Shown: positions 54,146 to 63,285 of the stretch, one piece after another
How the letters are laid out: each line of letters begins with the position of its first letter
Position numbering within the stretch: position 1 is the first letter of the stretch
Program-made: the position numbers and the translations under genes
DNA from: Ralstonia sp. UBA689
GTDB lineage: Bacteria > Pseudomonadota > Gammaproteobacteria > Burkholderiales > Burkholderiaceae
Assembly (NCBI RefSeq): GCF_002298975.1
Contig: NZ_DBMV01000009.1
Coordinates: 90,570 to 154,569, forward strand
DNA: 64,000 bases
Reading direction: 5' to 3'
The notes under the pieces: generated by a model
Told to the model about the DNA's origin: nothing
The model's input: only the letters and a program-made list of their open reading frames with translations
Database searches by the model: none

Positions 54146-54691
54146 ATGCGCATCCTCGGCATCGACCCCGGCCTTCGCACAACAGGTTTTGGCGTGCTCG
54201 AACGGCACGGCCACAAGCTCGTCTACGTGGCCTCGGGCACGATCAAGAGCAACGGCAATGCTGATCTGCCCAGCCGTCTGAAGACGCTGTACGACGGCGT
54301 ATCGGAACTGGTTCACACCTACCGGCCGGACTGCGCCTCCATCGAAAAGGTGTTCGTCAACGTCAATCCGCAATCGACGCTGCTGCTGGGTCAGGCGCGC
54401 GGCGCAGTGATCTGCGGGTTGATGAGCGGCAACCTGCCTGTGTTCGAATACACCGCGCTGCAACTGAAGCAGGCCGTGGTCGGCTACGGCCGCGCCAACA
54501 AGGACCAGGTGCAGGAGATGGTCGTGCGCCTGCTCAATCTGGAAGGCAAACCCGGCTCGGACGCATCCGACGCGCTGGGCGTCGCGATCTGCCATGCGCA
54601 CGGCGGCGAGACGCTGGCCGCCATGGCCGGGCTGGCGCCGCAGCTTGCGCAAAAGGGCTTGCGCGTGCGGCGCGGGCGGCTGGTGGGCTGA
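54146..54691 (+). CDS. ruvC: Holliday junction resolvase RuvC
   Basis: 181 aa. The four catalytic acids are present: D7 (RILGIDPGL), E67 (CASIEKVF), D139 and D142 (GSDASDALGVAICH). It cuts Holliday junctions made mobile by RuvAB. A GDPD gene of 1.1 kb separates it from ruvA here. Confidence 0.96.
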   Translation: MRILGIDPGLRTTGFGVLERHGHKLVYVASGTIKSNGNADLPSRLKTLYDGVSELVHTYRPDCASIEKVFVNVNPQSTLLLGQARGAVICGLMSGNLPVFEYTALQLKQAVVGYGRANKDQVQEMVVRLLNLEGKPGSDASDALGVAICHAHGGETLAAMAGLAPQLAQKGLRVRRGRLVG

Positions 54692-54771
54692 CAGGGTTTT
54701 CAAAGCCAACGGGTAGCCCCAGGCGTACGTCGCGACTACCATGCGGGGAGCCCGTTTTCAGGAGTCCCTCG

Positions 54772-55914
54772 ATGCCGCCTCGCCTCGCCCTGCTGAGCCC
54801 GCTTGTCTTGACCGCAGTCGTTGCACTCTCTGCTTGCCGGATCGAATACAACCACGGCGGCGACAATGGAGGCGGCAACACCACGCCCATCGCCACCGTC
54901 CAGGTGATCGGCCATCGCGGTGCGCCCGCCTTGCGGCCTGAGCACACGCTGGCCTCATACCAGAAGGCCATCGACGACGGCGCCGACATCATCGAGCCGG
55001 ACCTCGTCTCCACCAAGGACGGCGTACTGGTGGCGCGCCATGAGAATGAGATTTCCAGCACCACCAACGTGGCTGACGTAGCCGCGTTTGCCGGTCGCAA
55101 AACCACCAAGACCATCGACGGCCAAAGCGTTACAGGCTGGTTCACCGAGGATTTCACGCTCGCCGAACTCAAGACGCTGCGCGCGCGCGAGCGTATCCCA
55201 AACATCCGCCCAGACAACATCGCCTACAACGATCAATTCGACATCCCCACGCTCGACGAGATCATCGCGCTGGCGCGGGACCAATCCGCCAAGCTCGGCC
55301 GCAACATCGGCATCTATCCGGAAACGAAACACCCGACGTACTTTCAGTCGATCGGGCTGCCGCTGGAAGACAAGCTGATCGACGGCCTGCGCCGCGACGC
55401 CTTCACGGGCAGCCGGACCACCGTCTATATCCAGTCGTTCGAGGTCGCCAACCTCAAGGCCATCCGCAACAAGATCGGCGGCAGCCAGCCAAACTGGAAG
55501 CTTGTGCAACTGCTGGGCACGTCCGGCAGGCAGCCCTACGATTTCGTTGTCGCCAAAGACACCCGTACCTTCGGCGACATGATGACCGACCGTGGCATGC
55601 GCGACATCGCCGCGTATGCCAACGGTGTCGGCCCTGACAAGAGCAGCATCATGGGTCTGGATGCCAACGGCCGCCTCACCGACCCGACCGACCTGATCCG
55701 CAACGCGCACAACGCTGGGCTGATTGTCCACCCGTACACCTTCCGGCCCGAGAACACCTTCCTGCCACCATCGCTGCGCAGCGGCGCCGACAACACGCGC
55801 AACGTGAGCGGCTCGATCCAGGAAATCCAGGCCTTCCTGCGCGCGGGCGTCGATGGCTTCTTCACCGATGATCCAGCGGTCGGCCGGCAAGCGCTTTCAA
55901 CGTTCAAGCGCTGA
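54772..55914 (+). CDS. Glycerophosphodiester phosphodiesterase lipoprotein
   Basis: 380 aa with a type II signal peptide: hydrophobic LLSPLVLTAVVALSAC with lipobox LSAC and lipid-bearing C22. The next residue is Arg, so outer-membrane sorting is expected. A Gly/Asn linker (GGDNGGGN) leads to the GDPD domain: GHRGAPALRPEHTLASY with H48 and R49, metal-binding DIIEPDLV (E75, D77) and H90 in VLVARHENE. It hydrolyses glycerophosphodiesters from phospholipid turnover to glycerol-3-phosphate. It interrupts ruvC-ruvA. Confidence 0.9.
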   Translation: MPPRLALLSPLVLTAVVALSACRIEYNHGGDNGGGNTTPIATVQVIGHRGAPALRPEHTLASYQKAIDDGADIIEPDLVSTKDGVLVARHENEISSTTNVADVAAFAGRKTTKTIDGQSVTGWFTEDFTLAELKTLRARERIPNIRPDNIAYNDQFDIPTLDEIIALARDQSAKLGRNIGIYPETKHPTYFQSIGLPLEDKLIDGLRRDAFTGSRTTVYIQSFEVANLKAIRNKIGGSQPNWKLVQLLGTSGRQPYDFVVAKDTRTFGDMMTDRGMRDIAAYANGVGPDKSSIMGLDANGRLTDPTDLIRNAHNAGLIVHPYTFRPENTFLPPSLRSGADNTRNVSGSIQEIQAFLRAGVDGFFTDDPAVGRQALSTFKR

Positions 55915-55965
55915 GGCCCACCCGGCATCGGCTACACTGCGTGCCGTTTTGGAGGAACTTCACGC

Positions 55966-56547
55966 ATGATCGGACGCATCGCCGGGACGCTGATCGAAAA
56001 GAACCCGCCGCACCTGCTGGTCGATTGCCACGGCGTCGGCTATGAGATCGACGTGCCGATGAGCACGTTCTACAACCTGCCCGCCACCGGCGAGAAGGTC
56101 GTCCTGCTCACCCAGCAGATCGTGCGCGAAGATGCGCACCTGCTCTACGGCTTCGGCACCGCGGCCGAGCGCGAGACCTTCCGCCAGCTCATCAAGATTT
56201 CCGGCATCGGCGCGCGCATTGCGCTGGCGGTGTTGTCGGGCATGTCGGTGGCCGAACTCGCGCAGGCCGTCACGCTGCAGGAAGCCGGGCGGCTGACGCG
56301 CATTCCGGGCATCGGCAAGAAGACCGCCGAGCGCTTGCTGCTGGAACTCAAGGGCAAGCTTGGTGCTGACCTGGGCGCGGTGCCGGGCGGCCCGGCGGTG
56401 TCGGATGACGCAGTGGACGTACTCAACGCCCTGCTGGCGCTCGGGTATTCCGACAAGGAAGCGGCGCTCGCCATCAAGCAGGTGCCGGCGGGCACGGGCG
56501 TCTCCGATGGCATCAAGCTGGCGCTCAAGGCGCTGTCCAAGGGCTGA
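55966..56547 (+). CDS. ruvA: Holliday junction DNA helicase subunit RuvA
   Basis: 193 aa. Domain I OB-fold (MIGRIAGTLIEKNPPHLLVD), two helix-hairpin-helix motifs in domain II (LIKISGIGARIALAVLSGM and RIPGIGKKTAERLLLEL) and the C-terminal RuvB-binding domain III (ALLALGYSDKEAALAI). It binds four-way junctions and loads RuvB. GGAGG lies 7 nt before the ATG. Confidence 0.96.
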   Translation: MIGRIAGTLIEKNPPHLLVDCHGVGYEIDVPMSTFYNLPATGEKVVLLTQQIVREDAHLLYGFGTAAERETFRQLIKISGIGARIALAVLSGMSVAELAQAVTLQEAGRLTRIPGIGKKTAERLLLELKGKLGADLGAVPGGPAVSDDAVDVLNALLALGYSDKEAALAIKQVPAGTGVSDGIKLALKALSKG

Positions 56548-56610
56548 CGCCCGTGCGCGGCGAGACGGTAGAATGGCCTGTTCGCGCCTTCCCGGCGCCG
56601 TCTGCCCGTC

Positions 56611-57684
56611 ATGATCGAAACCGACAAGCTCGCCGCCAAGGCTGTCTCTGCTGAGCGCATCATCTCAGCCTCCCCCACCTCCCCCAACGAGGAGGCGTTC
56701 GAGCGCGCGCTGCGCCCCAAGCTGCTCGACGAATACGTCGGCCAGGAAAAGGTGCGCGGCCAGCTCGACATTTTCATGACAGCCGCCAAGAACCGCCAGG
56801 AGGCGCTGGACCACGTGCTGCTGTTCGGCCCGCCGGGCCTGGGCAAGACGACGCTGGCGCACATCATCGCGCGCGAAATGGGCGTCAATCTGCGCCAGAC
56901 CTCCGGCCCCGTGCTTGAGCGTCCGGGTGACCTGGCCGCGCTGCTCACCAACCTCGAAGCCAACGACGTCCTCTTCATCGACGAGATCCACCGGCTTTCG
57001 CCCGTGGTGGAGGAAATCCTGTACCCGGCGCTCGAGGACTACCAGATCGACATCATGATCGGCGAGGGCCCGGCGGCGCGCTCGGTCAAGCTCGATCTGC
57101 AGCCGTTCACGCTGGTGGGCGCCACCACGCGCGCAGGCATGCTGACCAATCCGCTGCGCGACCGCTTCGGCATCGTCGCGCGGCTGGAGTTCTACACGCC
57201 AACGGAGCTGGCGAAGATCGTCACGCGCTCGGCTGGTCTGCTTCATGCGCACATCGCCGAGGATGGCGCGCTGGAAATCGCCAAGCGCTCGCGCGGCACG
57301 CCCCGCATCGCCAACCGCCTGCTGCGCCGCGTGCGCGACTTTGCCGAGGTGAAGGCCGATGGCGTCATCACCCGCAAGGTGGCCGACGCCGCGCTGGCGA
57401 TGCTCGACGTGGATGCGGTCGGCTTCGACCTGATGGACCGCAAGCTGCTCGAAGCGATCCTGCACAAGTTCAATGGCGGGCCGGTCGGCATCGACAACCT
57501 GGCGGCCGCCATCGGCGAGGAGCGCGACACGATTGAAGACGTGCTTGAGCCCTACCTGATCCAGCAAGGCTACCTGCAGCGCACCCCACGCGGGCGTGTC
57601 GCCACGGCATCCGCGTATCAGCACTTCGGGCTGGGCGCACCCAAAAGCGGCCCGGTGCGTGAACTCTGGGACGACAACCAATAA
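56611..57684 (+). CDS. ruvB: Holliday junction branch-migration ATPase RuvB
   Basis: 357 aa, with a ~20-residue N-terminal addition rich in Ser/Pro. Walker A GPPGLGKTTLAH, Walker B LFIDEIHRL, sensor 1 GATTRAG and the arginine finger region NPLRDRFGI are present, with the C-terminal winged helix (YLQRTPRGRVAT). It drives branch migration with RuvA. It lies 63 bp after ruvA. Confidence 0.96.
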   Translation: MIETDKLAAKAVSAERIISASPTSPNEEAFERALRPKLLDEYVGQEKVRGQLDIFMTAAKNRQEALDHVLLFGPPGLGKTTLAHIIAREMGVNLRQTSGPVLERPGDLAALLTNLEANDVLFIDEIHRLSPVVEEILYPALEDYQIDIMIGEGPAARSVKLDLQPFTLVGATTRAGMLTNPLRDRFGIVARLEFYTPTELAKIVTRSAGLLHAHIAEDGALEIAKRSRGTPRIANRLLRRVRDFAEVKADGVITRKVADAALAMLDVDAVGFDLMDRKLLEAILHKFNGGPVGIDNLAAAIGEERDTIEDVLEPYLIQQGYLQRTPRGRVATASAYQHFGLGAPKSGPVRELWDDNQ

Positions 57685-57708
57685 GCGCCCCCTCCCGCCC
57701 ACCCCGAC

Positions 57709-58425
57709 ATGTCCGCCGCCCCGCATCACCCGAACCGCACGTTCCGCTACTACGACTTCATCATGGCGGCCTTCGTCACGGTGCTGCTGTGCTCGAACCT
57801 GATCGGGGCGGCCAAGGCAGCGCAGGTGACGCTGCCCATCATCGGGCCGGTCACGTTTGGCGCGGGCGTGCTGTTTTTCCCGATCTCGTACGTTTTTGGC
57901 GACATCCTCACCGAGGTGTACGGCTACGGCCGCGACCGGCGCGTGGTGTGGGTCGGCTTTGCCGCGCTGATCTTCGCGTCGTTCATGTCGCTGGTGGTGC
58001 TGGCGCTGCCGGTGGCGCCATTCATGGCCGATTACCAGAAAAGCCTGACCGATGTGTTTGGCAACACCCCGCGCATCGTCGCCGGATCGCTCATTGCATT
58101 CTGGTGCGGCAGCTTCGCCAACAGCTACACGCTGGCGAAGATGAAGATCTGGAGCGAGGGCCGATGGCTATGGACGCGCACCGTCGGTTCCACGGTGGTG
58201 GGCGAGGCGGTCGATTCGTCGCTGTTCTACGTGATCGCCTTCTACGGCATCTGGCCGCACCAGCAGGTGCTGCGCGTGGCCATCGCGCAATACATCCTCA
58301 AGACCGCCTGGGAGATCGTTGCAACGCCCGTGACTTACCGCGTCGTCGCCTTCCTCAAGCGTGCTGAGAACGAAAACTATTACGACCGCGATACCGATTT
58401 CACGCCGTTCCGGCTGAGAGTCTAG
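57709..58425 (+). CDS. Queuosine precursor transporter (YhhQ/VUT family)
   Basis: 238 aa with six hydrophobic segments. VUT-family features: FYDFIMA-like start (RYYDFIMAAFVTVLLCSNLIG), VLFFPISYVFGDILTEVYGY with charged residues in a membrane segment, and GSTVVGEAVDSSLFYVIAFYG. Members import 7-cyano- or 7-aminomethyl-7-deazaguanine for queuosine. It lies 24 bp after ruvB and overlaps the end of the opposing phosphatase gene by 4 bp. Confidence 0.88.
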   Translation: MSAAPHHPNRTFRYYDFIMAAFVTVLLCSNLIGAAKAAQVTLPIIGPVTFGAGVLFFPISYVFGDILTEVYGYGRDRRVVWVGFAALIFASFMSLVVLALPVAPFMADYQKSLTDVFGNTPRIVAGSLIAFWCGSFANSYTLAKMKIWSEGRWLWTRTVGSTVVGEAVDSSLFYVIAFYGIWPHQQVLRVAIAQYILKTAWEIVATPVTYRVVAFLKRAENENYYDRDTDFTPFRLRV

Positions 58426-59102
58426 GGCACGCGACGATCCACTTCGTCGAGCACCAGCAGGTCCAGATGCGCCACATCCCCCCACTGCACCACCGTCAGT
58501 TGATGACCATCCGATGAGAGCCGGTTGATGCTGGCATTGCGCAGCTCATGCTGGCGCGGCTCGGTCAGCGTCATCGCGTTGGCGTGGCGATACAGGCAAT
58601 CGAGCACACCGCCATGGCTGACCAGCGCGATGCGCTCGCCGGGGTGACGGCGGATCAGGCGCAGCGCAGTCTCCACTGCGCGCTCGTGGAACGCGGTCAG
58701 CGTCTCGCCACCAGGCGGGGCGAAATCGGGCACGCGATTCTGCCAGGCCTCGAATTCGGCTGGATGCTGCTCGGCGACTTCGGCGTAGGTCAAGCCCTCG
58801 AACTGGCCGTAGTGGCGCTCGCGCAGGCCAGCGTCATCGCGCACCGTCACGCCAATCCCACCGGCCAGCGCCTGAGCGGTCTGCTTGGCACGCGAGAGGT
58901 CGCTCGCATAGACGGCATCGAACTGCTCGCGCGCAAGCGCCTTGCCCAGTTGCGTAGCCTGCTCCAGCCCCTGAGTATTCAGCGGCACGTCAAGCTGGCC
59001 TTGCAGGCGGCGCTCGCGGTTCCAGTCGGTCTCGCCGTGGCGGACCAGCACGATATGGGTGATCTGCGGCATCGGTAGCGGGGTGGTGGCGGCACGTGAC
59101 AT
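58422..59102 (-). CDS. Histidine phosphatase superfamily protein (GpmB/CobC-like)
   Basis: 226 aa from ATG 59102; a later ATG (59072, MPQITHIV) is an alternative. The phosphohistidine motif LVRHGETDWNRERRLQGQLD, the second catalytic region GLRERHYGQFEGLTYAEV, and SHGGVLDCLYRH are complete. It belongs to the phosphoglycerate-mutase-like phosphatases; the substrate could be a small phosphometabolite or alpha-ribazole phosphate. It lies 18 bp downstream of dtd in the tyrS-dtd unit. Confidence 0.85.
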   Translation of the reverse strand: MSRAATTPLPMPQITHIVLVRHGETDWNRERRLQGQLDVPLNTQGLEQATQLGKALAREQFDAVYASDLSRAKQTAQALAGGIGVTVRDDAGLRERHYGQFEGLTYAEVAEQHPAEFEAWQNRVPDFAPPGGETLTAFHERAVETALRLIRRHPGERIALVSHGGVLDCLYRHANAMTLTEPRQHELRNASINRLSSDGHQLTVVQWGDVAHLDLLVLDEVDRRVP

Positions 59103-59120
59103 CACAGGTTCCCGAACAAG

Positions 59121-59633
59121 TCAGACAGATTTGGCAGCTTCCGGCACGGTCGTTTTTGCAGCAGACGGCACAGCTTGCGGCGCCACCTGCAGCCAGAACG
59201 TGACCGGGCCATCGTTGACGAGCGATACCTGCATCATCGCGCCGAACTCACCGGTGGCGACGATGGGGTGCTGAGCCTGGGCCCGCGCCACGAAATGCTC
59301 GTACAGCCGGCGGCCCTCTTCAGGCGCCGCAGCCGGCGTGAAACTCGGGCGCGTGCCGGACTTGGTATCGGCTGCCAGCGTGAACTGCGAAACCACTAGT
59401 AAGCCGCCTGCCTGCCCGTTGCCGTCGATGTTGCGAACCGACAGGTTCATCTTGCCCTGCGCATCGGAAAACACGCGGTAGTTCAGCAACTTCTCCAGCA
59501 GGCGGTCGGCCTCGGCAGTCGTGTCACCACGCTCGGCACAGACCAGCGCGAGCAGCCCCGGGCCGATCTGGCCGACCACGCGGCCGTCCACGCGCACGGC
59601 GGCTTCGGACACACGCTGGATCAGCCCGATCAC
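59121..59633 (-). CDS. dtd: D-aminoacyl-tRNA deacylase
   Basis: 170 aa from GTG 59633, overlapping the tyrS stop (GTGA). Both Dtd signatures are seen: SQFTLAADTKSGTRPSF with the catalytic Thr/Ser region, and the cross-subunit Gly-cisPro-like NDGPVTF. The C-terminal ~20 residues (QAVPSAAKTTVPEAAKSV) are an extra tail. It hydrolyses D-aminoacyl-tRNA, including D-Tyr-tRNA, which fits coupling to tyrS. Confidence 0.94.
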   Translation of the reverse strand: MIGLIQRVSEAAVRVDGRVVGQIGPGLLALVCAERGDTTAEADRLLEKLLNYRVFSDAQGKMNLSVRNIDGNGQAGGLLVVSQFTLAADTKSGTRPSFTPAAAPEEGRRLYEHFVARAQAQHPIVATGEFGAMMQVSLVNDGPVTFWLQVAPQAVPSAAKTTVPEAAKSV

Positions 59634-60901
59634 TTGAGCACCACGCGCGCGAAGCGACGCTTGCCGACCTGCATCACAAAGGTGCCGGCTTCGACCTTCA
59701 GCCCCTTGTCGCTGATGACCGTACCGTCGATCTTCACGCCGCCCTGCTCGATGTTGCGGTTGGCTTCCGAGGTGGACGGGCACAGGCCGGCCTGCTTGAG
59801 CAGTTGCGCGATGCCCAGCGGCGCACCCGACAGCTCGATCTGCGGAATATCGTCCGGCACACCGCCGCGTGCGCGGTGGTTGAAATCTTCCAGCGCGCGC
59901 TCGGCATCAGCCTGGCTGTGGAAGCGGGCGACGATTTCCTGCGCCAGCAACACCTTGCAATCCCGCGGGTTGCGACCCAGCGCGATCTCTTGCTTCATCA
60001 TGTCGATCTCGGCCAGCGGGCGGAACGACAGCAGCGTGTAGTACGTCCACATCAGGTCGTCGGAGATGCTCATCAGCTTGCCGAACATCTCGCTGGGTGC
60101 CTCGGAAATGCCGACGTAGTTGCCCTTGGACTTGGACATCTTCTCCACGCCGTCCAGGCCCACCAGCAGCGGCATCGTCAAGATGCACTGCGGCTCCTGG
60201 CCGTATTCCTTCTGCAGCTCGCGACCGACCAGCAGGTTGAATTTCTGATCAGTGCCGCCCAGCTCCAGGTCGGACTTGAGCGCCACCGAGTCGTAGCCCT
60301 GCATCAGCGGGTAGAGGAATTCGTGCACCGAGATCGGCACGCCAGCCTTATAGCGCTTGGTGAAGTCGTCACGCTCCATCATGCGGGCGACGGTGTACTT
60401 GGCCGCGAGCTGGATCATGCCGCGTGCGCCCAGCGGGTCGCTCCACTCGCTGTTGTAGCGGATCTCCGTCTTGCTCGCGTCCAGCACCATGCTGGCCTGA
60501 CGGTAATAGGTCTGCGCGTTGGCCTCGATCTGCTCGCGCGTCAGCGGCGGGCGCGTGGCGTTGCGGCCGGACGGATCGCCAATGGTCGAAGTGAAATCGC
60601 CGATCAGGAAGATCACCTGATGCCCCAGGTCCTGCAACTGGCGCATCTTGTTGAGCACCACGGTGTGGCCAATGTGGATGTCGGGCGCGGTCGGGTCCAG
60701 GCCCAGCTTGATGCGCAGCGGCACGCCAGTCGCGGCGCTCTTGGCCAGCTTCTGCTCCCACTCCGCTGCGATCAGCAGCTCGTCGCAGCCGCGCAGCGAG
60801 ACTTCCATCGCATGCAGCACTTCCGGCGTCACCGGATACTTGGGTTTGCCCGGCGTGGCGTGTTCGGAAGCGAGGGTAGCGGAAGCGTCGGATGCGGTCA
60901 T
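59630..60901 (-). CDS. tyrS: Tyrosyl-tRNA synthetase
   Basis: 423 aa from ATG 60901. Class I: HIGH at 76-79 (APDIHIGHTVV), KMSKS at 254-258, and a C-terminal S4 RNA-binding domain (STSEANRNIEQGGVKIDG). The GDFTSTIGDPSGRN segment marks the TyrRS type often called TyrZ. It charges tRNA-Tyr. It is translationally coupled to dtd. Confidence 0.95.
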   Translation of the reverse strand: MTASDASATLASEHATPGKPKYPVTPEVLHAMEVSLRGCDELLIAAEWEQKLAKSAATGVPLRIKLGLDPTAPDIHIGHTVVLNKMRQLQDLGHQVIFLIGDFTSTIGDPSGRNATRPPLTREQIEANAQTYYRQASMVLDASKTEIRYNSEWSDPLGARGMIQLAAKYTVARMMERDDFTKRYKAGVPISVHEFLYPLMQGYDSVALKSDLELGGTDQKFNLLVGRELQKEYGQEPQCILTMPLLVGLDGVEKMSKSKGNYVGISEAPSEMFGKLMSISDDLMWTYYTLLSFRPLAEIDMMKQEIALGRNPRDCKVLLAQEIVARFHSQADAERALEDFNHRARGGVPDDIPQIELSGAPLGIAQLLKQAGLCPSTSEANRNIEQGGVKIDGTVISDKGLKVEAGTFVMQVGKRRFARVVLK

Positions 60902-61113
60902 GGCAAAAAGGAAGGTCACCGCGCGCCAACAGAGAAGGACGGCAACGCGGACAGAAAAAAACAATCGGGGAAACCAGTGCGTGCGCGATGGCCGACACGT
61001 CCAGCCTGCGCGATCCCGCGATTTTACCGTGATGCGCAGTCCCGCCCAATGGATGCCTCGCGGAGCGCGGCGTGCGTACCTACCCAGCGCGCGCCACTGG
61101 TATGCTCACGCGC

Positions 61114-62262
61114 ATGACGATCGCCCACCCTTCCCACAGCGAGCTTTACATCGGCCTGATGTCCGGCACCAGCCTGGACGGTGTCGATGGCGTGCTGGTT
61201 GACTTCTCCGGCGCCCATCCGGTGCTGGTGGCGGACGCCTACACGCCCTTCCCGCCCGACTTGCGCCGCGCCTTTCTGGATCTGCAGCAAACCGGCCATG
61301 ACGAGATCCACCGCGAGGCGCTGGCCGCCAACGCGCTCGCGGGCCTGTATGCGGAGTGCGTCGAGCAACTACTGAAGAAAAGTGGCTGCATCCGGCGCGA
61401 AATCCGCGCCATCGGCGCGCACGGCCAGACCATCCGCCATCAGCCCGGCGCCCACGACGGCCTGGGCTATACGCGCCAGACGCAGCACGCCGCTGTGCTG
61501 GCCGAACGCACCGGCATCGACGTCATCGCCGACTTCCGTAGCCGCGACGTGGCCGCCGGCGGCCAGGGTGCACCGCTGGTGCCTGCCGTCCACCGCGCGC
61601 TGTTCGGTCTGCCCGATGTGTGGCGCGTGGTTTGCAACATCGGCGGCATCGCCAACCTCACGGTGCTGCCACCGCAGGCGTCCGACGGGCGCGATTCCGT
61701 GCTCGGCTTTGACTGCGGCCCCGGCAACGCCCTGCTCGACCATTGGGTCCACACCCACCACGGGCACACCTTTGACCGTGACGGCGCCTGGGCGCGCACC
61801 GGACATGTCGACGCAGCCTTGCTCGCCCGCTTGCGCGCTGAACCGTTCTTCGACCTGCCGCCGCCCAAGAGCACCGGCCGCGACCTATTCAACCCCGCCT
61901 GGCTGAAATACCGCGCCGGCGATGCACTGAACCACCTGCGCCCCCAGGACGTGCAAGCAACGCTGCTCGCCCTGACCACGGACACCATCGCCGATGCCGT
62001 ACGCCGCCACGCACCTCAGGCAACATCCCTTGTGGTATGCGGCGGCGGCGCGCGCAATGGTGCGCTGATGGCACGGCTGGAAGCACAGTTGCCGGGCGTC
62101 GAGATCGCCCCCAGTGATCAGTTCGGCGTACCCGCCAACCAGGTCGAAGCTCTCGCCTTCGCTTGGCTGGCACGCCAGTGCGTGCGGCGCGAGCCAGGCA
62201 ACCTGCACCACGCGACCGGCGCAGCGGGGCCGCGCGTGCTCGGCACGATCTACCCGGCCTGA
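61114..62262 (+). CDS. anmK: Anhydro-N-acetylmuramic acid kinase
   Basis: 382 aa from ATG 61114; ATG 61102 would add four residues and neither has a strong ribosome site. ASKHA-fold kinase with GLMSGTSLDGVDGVLVDF, HGQTIRHQPGA, FDCGPGNALLDHW and VCGGGARNGALM. It hydrolyses the 1,6-anhydro ring and phosphorylates MurNAc at O6. It is divergent from tyrS. Together with amgK and murU in this window it covers muropeptide sugar recycling. Confidence 0.94.
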   Translation: MTIAHPSHSELYIGLMSGTSLDGVDGVLVDFSGAHPVLVADAYTPFPPDLRRAFLDLQQTGHDEIHREALAANALAGLYAECVEQLLKKSGCIRREIRAIGAHGQTIRHQPGAHDGLGYTRQTQHAAVLAERTGIDVIADFRSRDVAAGGQGAPLVPAVHRALFGLPDVWRVVCNIGGIANLTVLPPQASDGRDSVLGFDCGPGNALLDHWVHTHHGHTFDRDGAWARTGHVDAALLARLRAEPFFDLPPPKSTGRDLFNPAWLKYRAGDALNHLRPQDVQATLLALTTDTIADAVRRHAPQATSLVVCGGGARNGALMARLEAQLPGVEIAPSDQFGVPANQVEALAFAWLARQCVRREPGNLHHATGAAGPRVLGTIYPA

Positions 62263-62293
62263 CGCAACGTGCGAGGCAATCCCGCAGGCAACA

Positions 62294-62319
62294 AAAAAGC
62301 GCACCGAAGTGCGCTTTTT
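62294..62319. terminator. Bidirectional terminator between anmK and erpA
   Basis: AAAAAGCGCAC (62294-62304) / GTGCGCTTTTT (62309-62319) with a CGAA tetraloop. The A-run on one side and T-run on the other allow it to work for both convergent genes. Confidence 0.93.
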
Positions 62320-62337
62320 CTTTGACCGACGGTAACG

Positions 62338-62712
62338 TCAAACCGAGAACGACGAGCCGCAACCGCAGGTGGTCGAGGCATTCGGGTTCTTGATGACGAA
62401 CTGCGCGCCGTTGATGTCTTCCTTGTAGTCGATCTCGGCGCCCACCAGGTACTGGTAGCTCATCGAGTCGATCAACAGCGTCACGCCATTCTTGGTCATG
62501 GTCGTGTCGTCTTCGTTGGTGTCTTCGTCAAAGGTAAAGCCGTACTGGAAGCCCGAGCACCCGCCGCCTTGCACGAACACGCGCAGCTTCAACTCCGGGT
62601 TGCCTTCCTCTTCGATCAGTTGCTTGACCTTGTCCGCAGCGCTGTCGGTAAAGACCAGCGGAGCCGGAACCTCGTTCACATCGGGCGTGGCTGCCTGCGC
62701 GACTGCGTTCAT
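62338..62712 (-). CDS. erpA: Iron-sulfur cluster insertion protein ErpA
   Basis: 124 aa from ATG 62712, with AGGAG 9 nt upstream. A-type carrier with C52 (GGGCSGFQYGF) and the C-terminal C116-x-C118 (TTCGCGSSF). It delivers [Fe-S] clusters to apoproteins such as IspG. A longer upstream frame to 62769 is not needed. A TAAAAT -10-like site lies about 38 bp upstream on the minus strand. Confidence 0.94.
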   Translation of the reverse strand: MNAVAQAATPDVNEVPAPLVFTDSAADKVKQLIEEEGNPELKLRVFVQGGGCSGFQYGFTFDEDTNEDDTTMTKNGVTLLIDSMSYQYLVGAEIDYKEDINGAQFVIKNPNASTTCGCGSSFSV

Positions 62713-62839
62713 GAAAATCTCCTGTGGGAACGTCTCAAAACTTGCCTGTATTTTAAGCGCAAGCTGCAAATCGTGCCGAAGTCCCCGGTTTCAAGAGGAT
62801 ATTGTGCGGTGCGCCAGCAACGCCCGGCGTACTGGGTGA

Positions 62840-63244
62840 TCAGTCCTGATTCGACGCCAGCTTGAGGTTGGGCAGCAACTTCACATCGCCCGGCGCCGAG
62901 TGCGTCAACGTACCCATCACAACGGCGCCCTGGTGCATTTCCAGAGCCGCGTACTGCACATTGCCTTCGATGCGCGCCTTCGGCTGCAGCTCCAGCAGTT
63001 CAGCGACGTGCACCGGACCGACTACCGTGCCGTTCAGGATCAGGTGTCCGACGTGCACCTCACCTTCGATGCGTGCGGACTCGGTAATGACCAGCATGCT
63101 GGGCTTGTCCGGATCGCCGTAGACATTGCCCTTGACCTCGCCGTCGATCCGCAAGCCCCCCGAAAAGCGCAGATCCCCCTCCAGCTTGGTGCGGGCACCC
63201 AGCAACGTTTCGATCGCCAGCCCTTTCTTCTTGCCAAACAGCAT
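62840..63244 (-). CDS. Bactofilin (polymer-forming cytoskeletal protein)
   Basis: 134 aa. Short N-terminal lead (MLFGKKKGLAIETLLGART) followed by the bactofilin beta-helix of repeated strands (GDLRFSGGLRIDGEVKGNVY, ARIEGEVHVGHLILNGTVVG, ARIEGNVQYAALEMHQGAVV). Bactofilins polymerise without nucleotide and recruit cell-wall enzymes at the membrane. It lies 41 bp downstream of the coiled-coil membrane protein gene on the same strand, probably one operon. Confidence 0.93.
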   Translation of the reverse strand: MLFGKKKGLAIETLLGARTKLEGDLRFSGGLRIDGEVKGNVYGDPDKPSMLVITESARIEGEVHVGHLILNGTVVGPVHVAELLELQPKARIEGNVQYAALEMHQGAVVMGTLTHSAPGDVKLLPNLKLASNQD

Positions 63245-63285
63245 CGTCGACTCCTCTTTGTACGGATCCGATGGGCCTGCGCCCG

